DNA from: Calamus simplicifolius
Lineage: Eukaryota; Streptophyta; Magnoliopsida; Arecales; Arecaceae
Direction: 5' to 3'
DNA length: 64,000 bases
Assembly (NCBI GenBank): GCA_900491605.1
Contig: UESW01003903.1
Coordinates: 353,923 to 417,922, forward strand
Under the pieces are notes generated by a model, which was not told the origin of the DNA, did not search any database, and saw nothing but the letters and a program-made list of their open reading frames with translations. The translations under genes and the position numbers were made by a program. Positions 1-11,427 of this stretch are shown here, piece after piece; position 1 is the first letter of the stretch, and each line of letters starts with the position of its first letter.

Positions 1-804
1 GCCGTCTTCCTCCAGGAGCCTGCAAAAAGTCCCGGACCGATGGTTCCGGCAGGGACCCTCCGATGCCCAAGTTAGTGAGTCGTCCAACAGGGATATGATT
101 TTTGTAGAATTGTTCTAGAGTAAGTTCCAACGAGAGTCCCCTTGCATGGAGCTCGGGTCCTCCTTTTATACCTGTTGGGGATTCGTATACCTTAGTCTGT
201 TGGAACCGTCGAATCTGTTCTGTTGTGATGTTTCATCGAACGGTAAGTTGTTGGATTGTTGCTGGATAAGGGCCGCTTATAGCGGTAACTGCTGATCAGG
301 CTAACACTGGCCCGTGATTTTGGTAAGTGAGGTATTCGGCAGTAGACCTTAGGGGTCGGTTGCCTAAGACTAGTCCTTGTATGAAGGTCGTCACTGGGGG
401 TTGACGCCGGATGGCAGTGCTAGAGGCCGGAACCAGAGTCTCAGTATGGGGACTGATGCTGAAGGCCAACATCCGTGACGAATGCTGGAGGCCGATGCTG
501 GTGGCCGGTGCTGGATGTCTGGTGCCAACGCGTAGTTGGTCTTTGATGCCGACGCTGGGGGCCGGCGCTGGGGCCGACGCTAGAGGCCAACGCTGGAGGC
601 CGACGCTGGGGCCGGCACTGGTGACCGACGCTGGAGGCCGACGCTGGGGGCCGACGCTAGGGCCGGCGCTGGAGGCCGACGCTGGAGGCCGACGCTGGGG
701 CCGGCGCTGGAGGCCGACGCTGGGGCCTTGGGTTTTGTTGTCACATCATTGCTTTCAAAATCGCGCGGAAGATAATACTACCGAGAAAACGGCCAGCCGT
801 ATCA
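1..804 (-). repeat. 3' LTR of the gypsy element (cut by window edge)
   Basis: Aligns almost base for base with 12291-13047 of the right LTR. It ends in GCCGTATCA at 804, exactly where the right LTR ends at 13047. The first roughly 65 bases of the LTR lie before the window. Its TATA motif is at 162-170 (minus). Open frames inside it, such as one across 411-1046, come from the GC-rich repeat and are not genes. Confidence 0.93.
530..728. repeat. GC-rich short tandem repeat in the left LTR (U3)
   Basis: Imperfect reiterations of GCCGACGCTGG and GCCGGCGCTGG units. The matching stretch in the right LTR (about 12835-12965) has fewer units and a different order, so the array changed length after insertion. 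Just before it is a segment (GGTGCCAACGCGTAGTTGG) that resembles the unit of the internal minisatellite. Confidence 0.8.
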
Positions 805-822
805 GATGCCCCCCCACCCCTG
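805..822 (-). other. Polypurine tract of the gypsy element
   Basis: Read on the minus strand this is a G-rich purine run directly abutting the 3' LTR start (TGATACGGC). That is the expected position of the plus-strand primer for reverse transcription, and it fixes both the LTR boundary and the element's orientation. Confidence 0.75.
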
Positions 823-2083
823 AGATTGGTGAGCGTTTACTTACCCGCGAAAGGGGTGCGAATATCCTCTCGGTGGCCGGTTTCCGTGTCATCATTTCGC
901 CTTTGTTGGGATTAGGGAGGATTTCCCTCGGGCAGTGCTACGAAAAGGTGGACGGTATCATCGCGGTAAGGTTAGCACCCCCTTTTACATTGGCGGTCTT
1001 TTCGAACTTATCGTATTGGCAGGTCATCGAAACGCCTCCCTACTGAAGACGGACGCGTGGTTGGATCAGACGGTTAGAGGGTGTTTCGAGATGGTGTAAT
1101 GATGACAAATTGCCCTTATCTTCCTATCTTCCCCACTTCTTCCGCCATTGCCCCCTTTTGAGTCCGCCAGCGTTTCTGTCTCTCGTTCATTCTCTCCGTG
1201 CTCTATCCTTGGCTCGCGTTTTTCTTCTCAGGTTAGTTCCCATGGCTTCTTCTCCTCTTGCTCCATTTTCGGTTCTTGGGGGGGTTCCCACCGTCCTTCC
1301 CAGTCTTCTGAGTCCCAGTCCATCCAATGGTCCACCTCATCTTCTAACCGTTCACCGGAGCCCCGACCGGTCGATCGTCCCCCAACCGGGATTCGCCCGG
1401 CCGTCGGACGAACTTCCGTCCGGACCCGGCCGGCGGTCGCCGGCCCTTCTAGGGTTACCAAGAGTCCCCCGAAGGGACTGCGTCTTCCATGTCTATCCAG
1501 GACATAGCAAACCTAAGGGCCAGGTACGGCTTTCCTCCAGACCTTCATATATTCGTTCCTACCCCTAACGACAGGGCAACCTCTTCCCGTTCCGGAAGGG
1601 TTGCCTTGTACGGAGCCTTTTTTAAGGCTGGGCTCCGGTTACCGATCCACCCCTTCATTCTTAATCTTCTAGATCGGTATTCCTTGACCCCATCCCAACT
1701 AGTTCTCAACTCCTTCCGAACTATTGTTGGTTTTTTAGTACTCTGCCATCTGCAGGGTATAGAGTCTAGCATTTCCTTGTTCCGCAGCTTCTATACCCTC
1801 CGCAAACAGTCGGGGTGGTGGTCTTTCACTCCTAGATCCAATAGGATTCTTAGGCTATGCCTTCCTTCCTCCGTTAAAGGGTGGAAGGACAAGTTTTTCT
1901 TCGCGGACATCAGCGGGGTTCGTGGAAGCTAGGGGATACCCAATATCGATGCCAATAGGGACTCCTCCATCCTTCCACGAGACCGGATGGCTTTTGGGCA
2001 GCTCCTGACCGCCGATATTCCTAAGTGTAATAAGCTGATAGCCGAGGAGAATCTTCACCGTGCCGGTCTAATTCCCTCGAGGG

Positions 2084-2172
2084 GTGAGCACTAGACTACT
2101 CGCCTCTCTTCTCTGTTCTTCTTCTCTTTTTTTTTTTTTTTTTTTTTTTTAAACTATCCCTTGCTTGTGTAG
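2084..2172 (+). other. Intron 1 of the antisense gene
   Basis: The donor is GTGAGC at 2084. A long pyrimidine tract (2097-2150) precedes the acceptor TTGTGTAG ending at 2172. Removing it joins codon phase 1 at 2083 to the frame that continues from 2173 through ATGGCGCCG. The pyrimidine tract includes a run of about 20 T. Confidence 0.7.
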
Positions 2173-2940
2173 GGATGGCGCCGACTTTGCATAAGCTTAA
2201 ACAAGTGGCCGCCAAGAAGAGGAAGGCCGCGGGGACTGCGTCCCCTGCCGAAGGAAGGGCTGCTGCCAAAATTCCCAGGAGGGCCGACGCTGGGAGGGTT
2301 GGCGCTAGAGAGACCGACGCTGGGGTGTCCGACACCGGAGGGACTATAGTCGTGAAGCCCCTACGTGCCAAGGTCTCGAAGAAGAGCGGCCCCAAAAGGG
2401 CCGACACTAAGGGGGCCGATGCTCAGGAGGCCAAAACAGTGGGGTCTGTGCGCACAGGCGAGGCGGCTCAACCCCAAGCTGAAGAGCTCATCGCGAAAGA
2501 CTCGGCGAAGGCCGGGGCCGGCAAGGAGGTGGAGCAAGGCCCGCTGGTGGGAGAATCTCCAGCTCCGGCTCCTTCAATTATTTTACTTGACTTATCTCCT
2601 GACGGGAAGACGCCGTCTCCCATGCCTAAAGAGACGGATAAAGCTCCAGCGGCAATAGCGGCAACTCCAGTCGCTGCCCTGCCCCCTACGGGGGCGACAG
2701 CTGAAGCGCCTCTGCCTGCTAAAGAGCCGAAGGGCAGGCTCCGAGGCGGAATCAGCCTCCGTAGGTCCGACGCCCAGGGAAGGGAGGGGTATCGATCCCT
2801 CCTTCCGGTCACTGCTGGCAAACCATAGCCGCTGGGCTACACGGGTCATAGAAGAAGCTTCAGTGGCGGAGGTGCAAGAATACCTCCGAGGTCAAGGATG
2901 TGTTACTTTCTTTCGTGAAGCCTCGGTGGCGCACCTCTGG

Positions 2941-3013
2941 GTGAGTTTTTGTGCTATTATTGTCCTTTTCCTTTCCCCCCTTTTTCTTTCTTTATATATG
3001 GGCATTTTTTCAG
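2941..3013 (+). other. Intron 2 of the antisense gene
   Basis: The donor is GTGAGT at 2941, right after the coding end ...VAHLW. A C/T-rich tract leads to the acceptor TTTTTTCAG ending at 3013. The downstream frame ALNSLVALKDLW continues in phase 0. The tight length of 73 bases and consensus ends support genuine splicing. Confidence 0.75.
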
Positions 3014-3676
3014 GCCTTGAATTCCCTCGTCGCCCTTAAAGATCTTTGGACTCTGAGCGACACCGCCATTGAACAAGCACGGGAGGAGATGGTCTCCCTT
3101 CAAGTCAAAGCAGAAAAGGCGGTGATGGCCCTAGAGGACACTCGGAGCACCTTGAAGGGTGAGATCGAGGTTACTCGGCTTAGGGCTGAAAAGGCCGAAT
3201 ACGCACTGGAGGTTGCCCAGCGTCGTGCCGCCAATGAGCTAGACAATACTCAAGTGGCGGAAGAGAAACAAAGAGTGGCAGAGGAGAAACAGAGAGTGGC
3301 GGAGGAGAATTTGAGGGCGACAGAACAGGAGGTATGTGCTTTAAAGACTCAACTGAGTTCTGCCTCCACCGAGACCAATGCGGCCAAGGAAGCCGCCCGC
3401 CAATATGTAACTAAAATCGCAGATCTGGAGGCGACAGTGGCGGAGGCCCAGAGGAGGGCCATTGAGGCGGAAAAGAAAGGGGCCGACGCCATAGAGGATT
3501 ATAAGAAATCCGAAGCCTTTGATAACGAGGTAGCCGAGTCAGCGGCGCTAGCTTATGACGCCGGCTTCCAAGATTGTAAAGATAAAATCCAGGAGCTTTA
3601 CGACCTGGAGGATATTGAGGAGCTGAAGCCCGACGACGTCCCCGAGGATGATGCCCCGCCTTCAGAGGGTCATTAA

Positions 3677-3959
3677 CAGCTTTTAGTTTCTCTTTGTACT
3701 GATTGTGCCTGACCTGAGTCAGCAATTTTGTAACCTTTACTGTCAATGAATATTTTTAATCTCTTTCGTTTCTTCGATTATGATCAACTTCAGTTGTCCG
3801 AACTGCCGCGAACTGCCAGTCGATGGGATTATGTTCAGTAGGTTACGCTAGATAGGACCGCGAGTCGTGACGCTGTCCAGGCATCGACAAGGCCAATGTT
3901 CAGTGGTAACGCGGATGTTAGTTGCTATTACAAACGCGCGGTACTGGTCCCCGGTCCCA
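3677..3959. other. Non-coding link between antisense gene and minisatellite
   Basis: No coding sequence is seen. The first hundred bases are AT-rich with a possible polyadenylation region for the antisense gene (TCAATGAATATTTTTAATC near 3742-3761). The rest becomes GC-rich and merges into degenerate first units of the minisatellite. Confidence 0.5.
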
Positions 3960-6592
3960 ACACATAGTTGGTCTTCACGGCCGACGCTAAGCGCCGGTCT
4001 CGGGTGCCAACGCATAGTTGGGTCTTTGTTGCCGACGCTGGGCGCCGGTCTTGGGTGCCAACGCGGAGTTGGTCTTTGAATGCCGGAGCGGATCCGGTCT
4101 TTTGCTACCAACGCTGGGCGCCGGTCTTGGGTGCCAACACGGAGTTGGTCTTTGAATGCCGGAGTGGATCCGGTCTTTTGCTACCAACGCTGGGCGCCGG
4201 TCTTGGGTGCCAACACGGAGTTGGTCTTTGAATGCCAGAGCGGATCCGGTCTTTTGGTGCCGACGCTGGACGCCGGTTTTGGGTGCCAACGCGGAGTTGG
4301 TCTTTGAGTGCCGGAGGCGCCGGTCTTGGGTGCCAACGCGGAGTTGGTCTTTGAGTGCCGGAGCGGATCCGGTCTTTTGGTGCCGACGCTGGTCGCCGGT
4401 CTTGGGTGCCAACGCGGAGTTGGTCTTTGAGTGCCGGAGCGGATCCGGTCTTTTGGTGCCGACGCTGGGCGCCAGTCTTGGGGCCAACGCGGAGTTGGTC
4501 TTTGAGTGCCGAAGCGGATCCAGTCTTTTGGTGCCGACGCTGGTCGCCGGTCTTGGGTGCCAACGCGGAGTTGGTCTTTGAGTGCTGGAGCGGATCCGGT
4601 CTTTTGGTGCCGACGCTGGGCGCCGGTCTTGGGTGCCAACGCGGAGTTGGTCTTTGAGTGCCAGAGCGGATCCGGTCTTTTGGTGCCGATGCTGGGCGCC
4701 GGTCTTGGGTGCCAACGCGGAGTTGGTCTTTGAATGCCGGAGCGGATCCGGTCTTTAGGTGCCGACGCTGGGCGCCGGTCTTGGGGGCCAACGCGGAGTT
4801 GGTCTTTGAGTGCCGGAGCGGATCTGGTCTTTTGGTGCCGACGCTGGTCGCCGGTCTTGGGTGCCAACGCGGAGTTGGTCTTTGAGTGCCGGAGCGGATC
4901 CGGTCTTTTGGTGCCGACGCTGAGCGCCGGTCTTGGGTGCCAACGCAGAGTTGGTCTTTGAGTGCCGGAGCGGATCCGGTCTTTTGGTACCGACGCTGGG
5001 CGCCGGTCTTGGGTGCCAACGCGGAGTTGTCTTTGAGTGCCGGAGCGGATCCGGTCTTTTGGTGCCGACACTGGGCGCCGGTCTTGGGTGCCAACGCGGA
5101 GTTGGTCTTTAAGTGCCGGAGCGGATCCGGTCTTTTGGTGCCGACGCTGGGCGCCGATCTTGGGTGCCAACGCGGAGTTGGTCTTTGAGTGCCGGAGCGG
5201 ATCCGGTCTTTTGATGCCGATGCTGGGCGCCGGTCTTGGGGGCCAACGCGGAGTTGGTCTTTGAGTGCCGGAGCAGATCCGGTCTTTTGGTGCCAACGCT
5301 GGTCGCCGGTCTTGGGTGCCAACGTGGAGTTGGTCTTTGAGTGCTGGAGCGGATCCGGTCTTTTGGTGCCGACGCTGGGCGCCGATCTTGGGTGCCAACG
5401 CGGAGTTGGTCTTTGAGTGCCGGAGCGGATCCGGTCTTTTGGTGCCGATGCTGGGCGCTGGTCTTGGGTGCCAACGCGGAGTTGGTCTTTGAGTGCCGGA
5501 GCGGATCCGGTCTTTTGGTGCCGATGCTGGGTGCCGGTCTTGGGGGCCAACGTGGAGTTGGTCTTTGAGTGCCGGAGCGGATCCGGTCTTTTGGTGCCGA
5601 CGCTGGTCGCCGGTCTTGGGTGCCAACGCAGAGTTGGTCTTTGAGTGCCGGAGCGGATCCGGTCTTTTGGTGCCGACGCTGGGCGCTGGTCTTGGGTGCC
5701 AACGCGGAGTTGGTCTTTGAGTGCCGGAGCAGATCCGGTCTTTTGGTGCCGACGCTGGGCGCCGGTCTTGGGTGCCAACGCGGAGTTGGTCTTTGAGTGC
5801 CGGAGCGGATCCGGTCTTTTGGTGCCGACGCTGGGCGCCGGTCTTGGGAGCCAACGCGGAGTTGGTCTTTGAGTGCCGGAGTGGATCTGGTCTTTTGGTG
5901 CCGACGCTGGCGCCGGTCTTGGGTGCCAACGCGGAGTTGGTCTTTGAGTGCCGGAGCGGATCCAGTCTTTTGGTGCCGATGCTGGGCGCCGATCTTGGGT
6001 GCCAACGCGGAGTTGGTCTTTGAGTGCCGGAGCGGATCCGGTCTTTTGGTGCCGACGCTGGGTGCCGGTCCTGGGTGCCAACGCGGAGTTGGTCTTTGAG
6101 TGCCGGAGCGGATCCGGTCTTTTGATGCCGACGCTGGGCGCCGGTCTTGGGGCCAACGCGGAGTTGGTCTTTGAGTGCCGGAGCAGATCCGATCTTTTGG
6201 TGCCGACGCTGGTCGCCGGTCTTGGGTGCCAACGCGGAGTTGGTCTTTGAGTGCCGGAGCGGATCCGGTCTTTTGGTGCCGACGCTGGGTGCCGGTCTTG
6301 GGTGCCAACGCGGAGTTGGTCTTTGAGTGCCGGAGCGGATCCGGTCTTTGGTGCCGATGCTGGGCGCCGGTCTTGGGTGCCAACGCGGAGTTGGTCTTTG
6401 AGTGCCGGAGCGGATCCGGTCTTTTGGTGCTGACGCTGGGCGCCGGTCTTGGGGGCCAACGCGGAGTTGGTCTTTGAGTGCCGGAGCGGATCCGGTCTTT
6501 TGGTGCCGATGCTGGTCGTCGGTCTTGGGTGCCAACGCGGAGTTGGTCTTTGAGTGCCGGAGCGGATCCGGTCTTTTGGTAAACATACTCAT
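3960..6592. repeat. 76-bp minisatellite inside the gypsy element
   Basis: More than thirty head-to-tail units, mostly 76 bp, with a few shortened ones (for example near 4310, 5905, 6145 and 6345). Each unit holds GCCGACGCTGGGCGCCGG, TTGGGTGCCAACGCGGAG, TTGGTCTTTGAGTGCCGGAG and GCGGATCCGGTCTTTTGG. The first units (about 3960-4080) are the most divergent; the right end stops sharply at TTTTGGT before AT-rich DNA. As 76 is not a multiple of 3 and the unit lacks stops on the minus strand, long open frames appear in all three minus frames. They encode the same reiterated peptide and are not evidence of a gene. Confidence 0.95.
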
Positions 6593-6656
6593 TCGAAAAT
6601 AAGAACATGTTTATTATTCATGCATCAAACAGATTCGAATTAATAACGATAGAATT

Positions 6657-9600
6657 CTATTGATAGTACCGGCATAAATTGTCGGCATTCCAAGTTCGAG
6701 GGAGCATCTTCCCGTCTAGCTCTTCGACTTTATACGCCCCATGGTGGAGTACCTCCTTGATACGGTATGGTCCTTCCCATTTTGGTGCTAACTTGCCCCC
6801 TTCCGTCGGCTTTGATACTTCAGCTCTTCGTAGGACCAGGTCTCCTGGCCGAATGTCTTGGGTCGCACCCAAGAGTTGTAGTGTTTAGCCACTCGCTGAC
6901 GGAACGCTGCCATACGAAGTTGCGCTTGATCTCGCAATTCTTCCACCAAATCCAGATCAGCCCTTAGCTGGTTGGAGTTGCTTTCTTCGTGGTATAATTC
7001 CGTCCGGGGACTAGGAGCTCCTATTTCTACGGGGATGACCGCCTCGGTCCCAAAGACCAGGCTGAAAGGGGTTTCCCCTATGGGTGCTCGCGGCGTCGTG
7101 TGGTAGGCCCACAACACACTAGAAAGTTCTTCCACCCAACGCCCTTTACAGCTATCTAGCCGAGCCCTGAGCCCTTGGAGGATGATGCGATTGGTCACCT
7201 CAGCTGCGCCGTTGGTTTGGGGATGCCCTACGGAGGTGAATCGGTGACGGATGCCCAGGCCCTCGCAGAATTCTCGGAAGGCTGTGTTATCAAACTGTCG
7301 GCCGTTGTCTGTAACTAGGGTGTGTGGTAGCCCAAACCGGCACACCATGGATTTCCAAAAGAAAGCCCTTACTTTGGCTTCCGTGATTTTAGCAAGAGCT
7401 TCCGCCTCGATCCATTTAGTGAAATGATCGACGGCCACAACTAGGAACTTACGTTGTCCGAAGGCAGGAGGGAAAGGTCCCAGGATGTCCATGCCCCATT
7501 GTGCAAAGGGCCACGGTGCAGCCAGGGGAGTCAGCTGGGATGCCGGTTGATGTTGGACGTTGGCATGACGCTGGCAGCTGTCACATCTTTTGACGAGTTC
7601 AGAGGCGTCCTCTTTCATTGTCAACCAATAATACCCCTGACATAGAGCTTTATATGCAAGGGCCCTGCCCCCCAGATGGCTTCCGCATATCCCCTCGTGT
7701 ATCTCTCGCAAAATATAGTTGGCGTCGGTGGGACCGACACACCTGAGGATAGGGTATGAGAATGACCTTCGGTAGAGCTTTCCTTCCATAAGGAAGAACT
7801 TCGGGGCTCGTCTTTTAAGCTTCCTAGCTTCGGCAGGGTCTTCTGGGAGGATGCCATCAGTAAAGTATTGAACGTAGGCGTCCATCCAGGAGGGCTCCAG
7901 CTCCACCGGCAAAGTTTCTCTTGGTACCTCAATGCTTGGGATTTCTAAATGCTCCACATAAGCCTTTCCCAACATCCCGTCAGCCGAGGCAGCGAGGTGG
8001 GATAGGGCGTCGGCTCTAGCATTCTCTTGTCGAGGAATGTAGCTGACGCTGAAGTGAGTGAATGGGGAAACCATTGAGTGCACCGCGTCTAAGTAGCGGG
8101 CCATGATGGGATCCTTTGCCTCGTACTCCTTTGTAATCTGGCCAGCAACCAGTTGGGAGTCGGTAAATGCCCTAAGGCGTTTCACCCCAAGTTCTTGAGC
8201 CAACCTTACGCCGGATAACAAAGCTTCATATTCCGCCTGATTGTTAGTAGCTGGAAAGAGGAAGCGAAGTGCACATTCAGTCACAACCCCATCCGAGTTG
8301 GCCAAGATGAGGCCTGCTCCGCTCCCTTGAGAGTTAGATGCCCCATCCACGTGGAGAACCCACTCATCTTCGCTGGTTCCGAGGGGCTGAATGTCCGTAG
8401 GAGGTTCTTCAGGTGGCTCCATTCCCCAAGTACATTCAACCAAAAAATTTGCCAGAACTTGGGACTTCATAGCCGACCGAGGGCGGAAAGATATATCAAA
8501 CTCCCCCAGCTTGAGGGCCCACCTTGCCAGCCGGCCGGAAGTATCTGGACGGGCCAGAATCGCCTTCAGAGGCTGGTCTGTGATCACCGTGATCGGGTGG
8601 GCTTGGAAGTATGGCCGCAGTCGCTGGGCAGACACGATCAACGAGAAGATGATTTTCTCCATGTTGGAGTAGCGGGTCTCTGCATCATGAAGTACCTTAC
8701 TCGTATAATATACTGGCCTTTGTGTGCCGCTAGTGTCCATACGGACTAGCACGGAGCTAACAGCCTCGGGAGAGGTCGCAAGGTATAGAAGGAGCTCTTC
8801 TCCGCTCGTCGGCTTGGCTAACAGTGGTGGGGTAGATAAGAATGTCTTTAACCCTTCGAACGCCTCTTGGCATTCTTTGGTCCACTCGAACTCGTTGATT
8901 CGGCGAAGCGCCTTGAAGAAAGGCAGACACCTTTCAGCAGACTTGGACAGGAAGCGGCTTAGGGTGGCTACTCTTCCCGTCAAGCGTTGTACTTCCTTCT
9001 TATTGGCAGGAGGCCTCATGTCCAAGATGGCTTGGACTTTGTCTGGGTTTGCTTCGATCCCCCTCCGGGTCACCATGAAACCCAAAAACTTCCCAGCGGT
9101 CACCCCAAATGCATATTTGCGAGGGTTCAGCTTCATCTGGTACCGACGGAGGCTGTCAAAAGTTTCTGCTAGGTCCGCAATGTGGTCACCGGCATGAACA
9201 CTTTTTGTTAGCATGTCATCCACGTACACTTCCATGTTACATCCTATCTGACCCTCGAAGACCTTGTTCATCAACCTCTGGTAAGTAGCTCCCGCATTCT
9301 TTAACCCGAAAGGCATTACCTTGTAGCAATACAGCCCCTTTTCGGTTATGAAGGAGGTAGCTTCTTCATCCGCCGAGTTCATCCGGATCTGGTTGTATCC
9401 AGAGAAAGCATCCATGAAGCTAAGAACCTCATGGCCGGATGTAGCATCCACCAGTTGATCGATTCGAGGCAGGGGGAAGCTGTCCTTGGGGCACGCCTTG
9501 TTGAGGTCGGTGAAGTCTACGCACATTCTCCAACTTCCATTGGCTTTGCGGACCAGAACAACATTAGTCAACCATTCGGGGTAGTGGACCTCCCGAATAT

Positions 9601-11427
9601 GGCCGGCAGCCATTAACTTTCGGATCTCCTCGTCGATAGCTTTTTGCCTATTCGGAGCGAAGTTTCTCTTTTTCTGTCGGACCGACCGACACCCTGACTT
9701 GAGGTTAAGTTGATGGGTGATAACTTCTTCAGGGACGCCCGGCATGTCTGAGGATGACCATGCGAAAACGTCCGCGTTGACCCACAGGAAAGTAAGAAGT
9801 TGATGACGTACTTCCTCCGGAAGCGATGCCCCCAGCTGAACGGTCCTTGCTGGGTCATCACCCAAGGGGAGGGTTAGAAGGTGCTCTGCCGGCTCTCCCC
9901 TTCTTCCCAACTCCCTAGGATCGAGTGACTCAGAGGCGATCGCTGACTCTGCGTTCAGCGGACTGGGCGACAGATGGTAGCAGGGCGGAAGTGGGCTTTG
10001 CTCCCCCTTCATTTCTCTGATCCCTTCATTAGTAGGGAACCTCACCAATAGTCTCTTGGTGGAAATCACGGCGTCCAGCAGATTCAGCCCCGGTCTTCCT
10101 AAGATGGCGTTATAAGCCAGCGGGACCCGGACCACCAAGAAGTTTATTACCACCGTGCTCTGACACGGAGGAGTTCCAGCCGTGACGGGGAGAGCAATTT
10201 CGCCTTCGACGTTCACCGAGTCTCCCGTGAAGCTCATAAGCGGTGTGGCAACGGGTCGGAGTAAAGACCTTGATAACTTCATCCGAACAAAAGCCTCATA
10301 ACTCAAGACATCCACAGAGCTTCCACTATCAATTAGAATTCTTTTTACACGGTGTTTAGCTATAGTCATGGATACCACGACGCTGTCGTCATGTTTATTA
10401 ACTACCCCATCTAGATCCTTTCCGAAGAAAGGTATTACAGAGTCTATTCCCTCTCGCGGCCTCTTCGAACCACCATCCGCTCCCCAAGAGATCATAGCTA
10501 TGGTCTTTTCAGTTGGGGTATTATCCACGCCAGCCGAGCTACCTGGGGGCACCATGGGGCCCGCCGCGGGAAGATTCCCCCTTCGGACAAACTTGCCCAG
10601 GTGGCCTTGCTGAACCAGCTCCTCGATGGCCTTTTTTAGATGGCGGCAGTCTTCGGTGTCGTGGCCGTAGTCCCGATGGTATCGGCAGTAAAACTCCTTG
10701 TTGCGGGGGCCTCCAGACTTCAAGGGAGCTGGACGCTTGAAATACGGTTCCTCCTCGATCTCCAATAGGATGTGGGAGATGGGGGCCATGAGGGGAGTGA
10801 ACTGCTCTTTAGGAACCAGCGCCTGTGGCCGGCGATCTGAGCGCCGCGGAGGCTCGGGCTTCCGAGGTTGTGGACCAGCGCGGTCAGAAGGCGGTGGTTT
10901 GTTACCGGGGTTCTTGTCAACGTCCCTCCGGGAAGAATCTGCTTCGTCAGCGCGGATGTACTTCTGTGCCCGGCTCAGAAGTTTAGCGTAGGAACGTGGA
11001 GGCTTCTTATCCAGAGAGTAAGCGAATCTGGACGGGCGAAGTCCTCTCTTCAGGGCCAAGGTGGCGACAGAGTCCTTCAGGTTGTACACCTTCAGCGCTG
11101 CTTCCTTAAATCGAGCGATGAAATCCTTTAAGGTCTCGCCACTCTTCTGCTGGACAGCAAAGAGGCTATCGGCAACTCGTGGGATCTTTCGGCAGGCATC
11201 AAAATGTGCCAGGAAGGACCGCTCAAGTTGCCGAAACGAGTTGATGCTGCGTGGGGGCAAACGGGAGTACCACGCGCGCGCCGCCTTACGGAGCGTGGCC
11301 AGGAAGGCGACGCATAATAAGGAATCCGTCGCTCCCTGGACCTGCATGAGGACTTTGTAACTTTCCAGATGGTCCAGGGGGTCCGTCGTTCCATCATATG
11401 GATCCAATTGAGGGAGACGAAACCGGG
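6657..11427 (-). pseudogene. Gypsy gag (C-terminal part)-protease-RT-RNase H-integrase polyprotein
   Basis: The long open frame covers 11407 down to 6788 (1,539 codons). Counted from 11407: retrotransposon gag domain about 30-150; a zinc-knuckle-like YCRYHRDYGHDTEDC at 240-254; aspartic protease ILIDSGSS at 357-364; reverse transcriptase about 560-740 with YVDD at 728-731; a first RNase H about 870-990 and a second with LHVDGAS near 1018 and FTDSQL near 1081. The integrase zinc finger has His 1237, His 1244, Cys 1275 and Cys 1278; its catalytic triad is Asp 1307, Asp 1367, Glu 1403. A one-base frame change near 6853-6870 separates the integrase C-terminal part (RPGDLVLRR onward, ending at 6657). 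The enzyme motifs are intact, but the protein cannot be made whole because of this and the upstream gag break. Confidence 0.9.

Larger units (their letters stand above)
1489..3676 (+). pseudogene. Antisense gene of the gypsy element, three exons, 'putative gypsy-type transposon' family
   Basis: It lies opposite in sense to gag-pol, between the 3' LTR and the minisatellite. Exon 1 (from about 1489, perhaps earlier, to 2083) encodes a globular domain resembling the plant 'putative gypsy type transposon' family (Pfam PF04195): GFPPDLHIFVP near the start and VKGWKDKFFFADI near residue 135. Exon 2 (2173-2940) is rich in Ala, Lys and Pro. Exon 3 (3014-3676) is a long coiled coil with VAEEKQR repeats and an acidic end. 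The splice sites below keep the frame across both junctions. Two breaks are seen: an in-frame TAG at 1930-1932 where tryptophan is expected, and a one-base frame change in exon 2 between about 2660 and 2824. A possible upstream ATG at 1242 is in another frame, so the N terminus is uncertain. Function unknown. Confidence 0.72.

Noticed and set aside
411..1046. Plus-strand open frame of 211 codons in the left LTR
   Set aside because: Lies across the GC-rich LTR repeat, the LTR end and the polypurine tract; low-complexity GAD/WRPTLG residues; the right LTR version differs in frame.
3960..6592. Regular repeats that could look like a CRISPR array
   Set aside because: Units are joined without unique spacers, the unit is 76 bp, and the setting is a plant retrotransposon.
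4105..6608. Three long overlapping minus-strand open frames (about 500-800 codons) with KTGSAPALKDQLRVGTQDRR-like repeats
   Set aside because: They are one 76-bp repeat read in three frames, with no start context, no domain and the same peptide in every frame; a minisatellite artefact.
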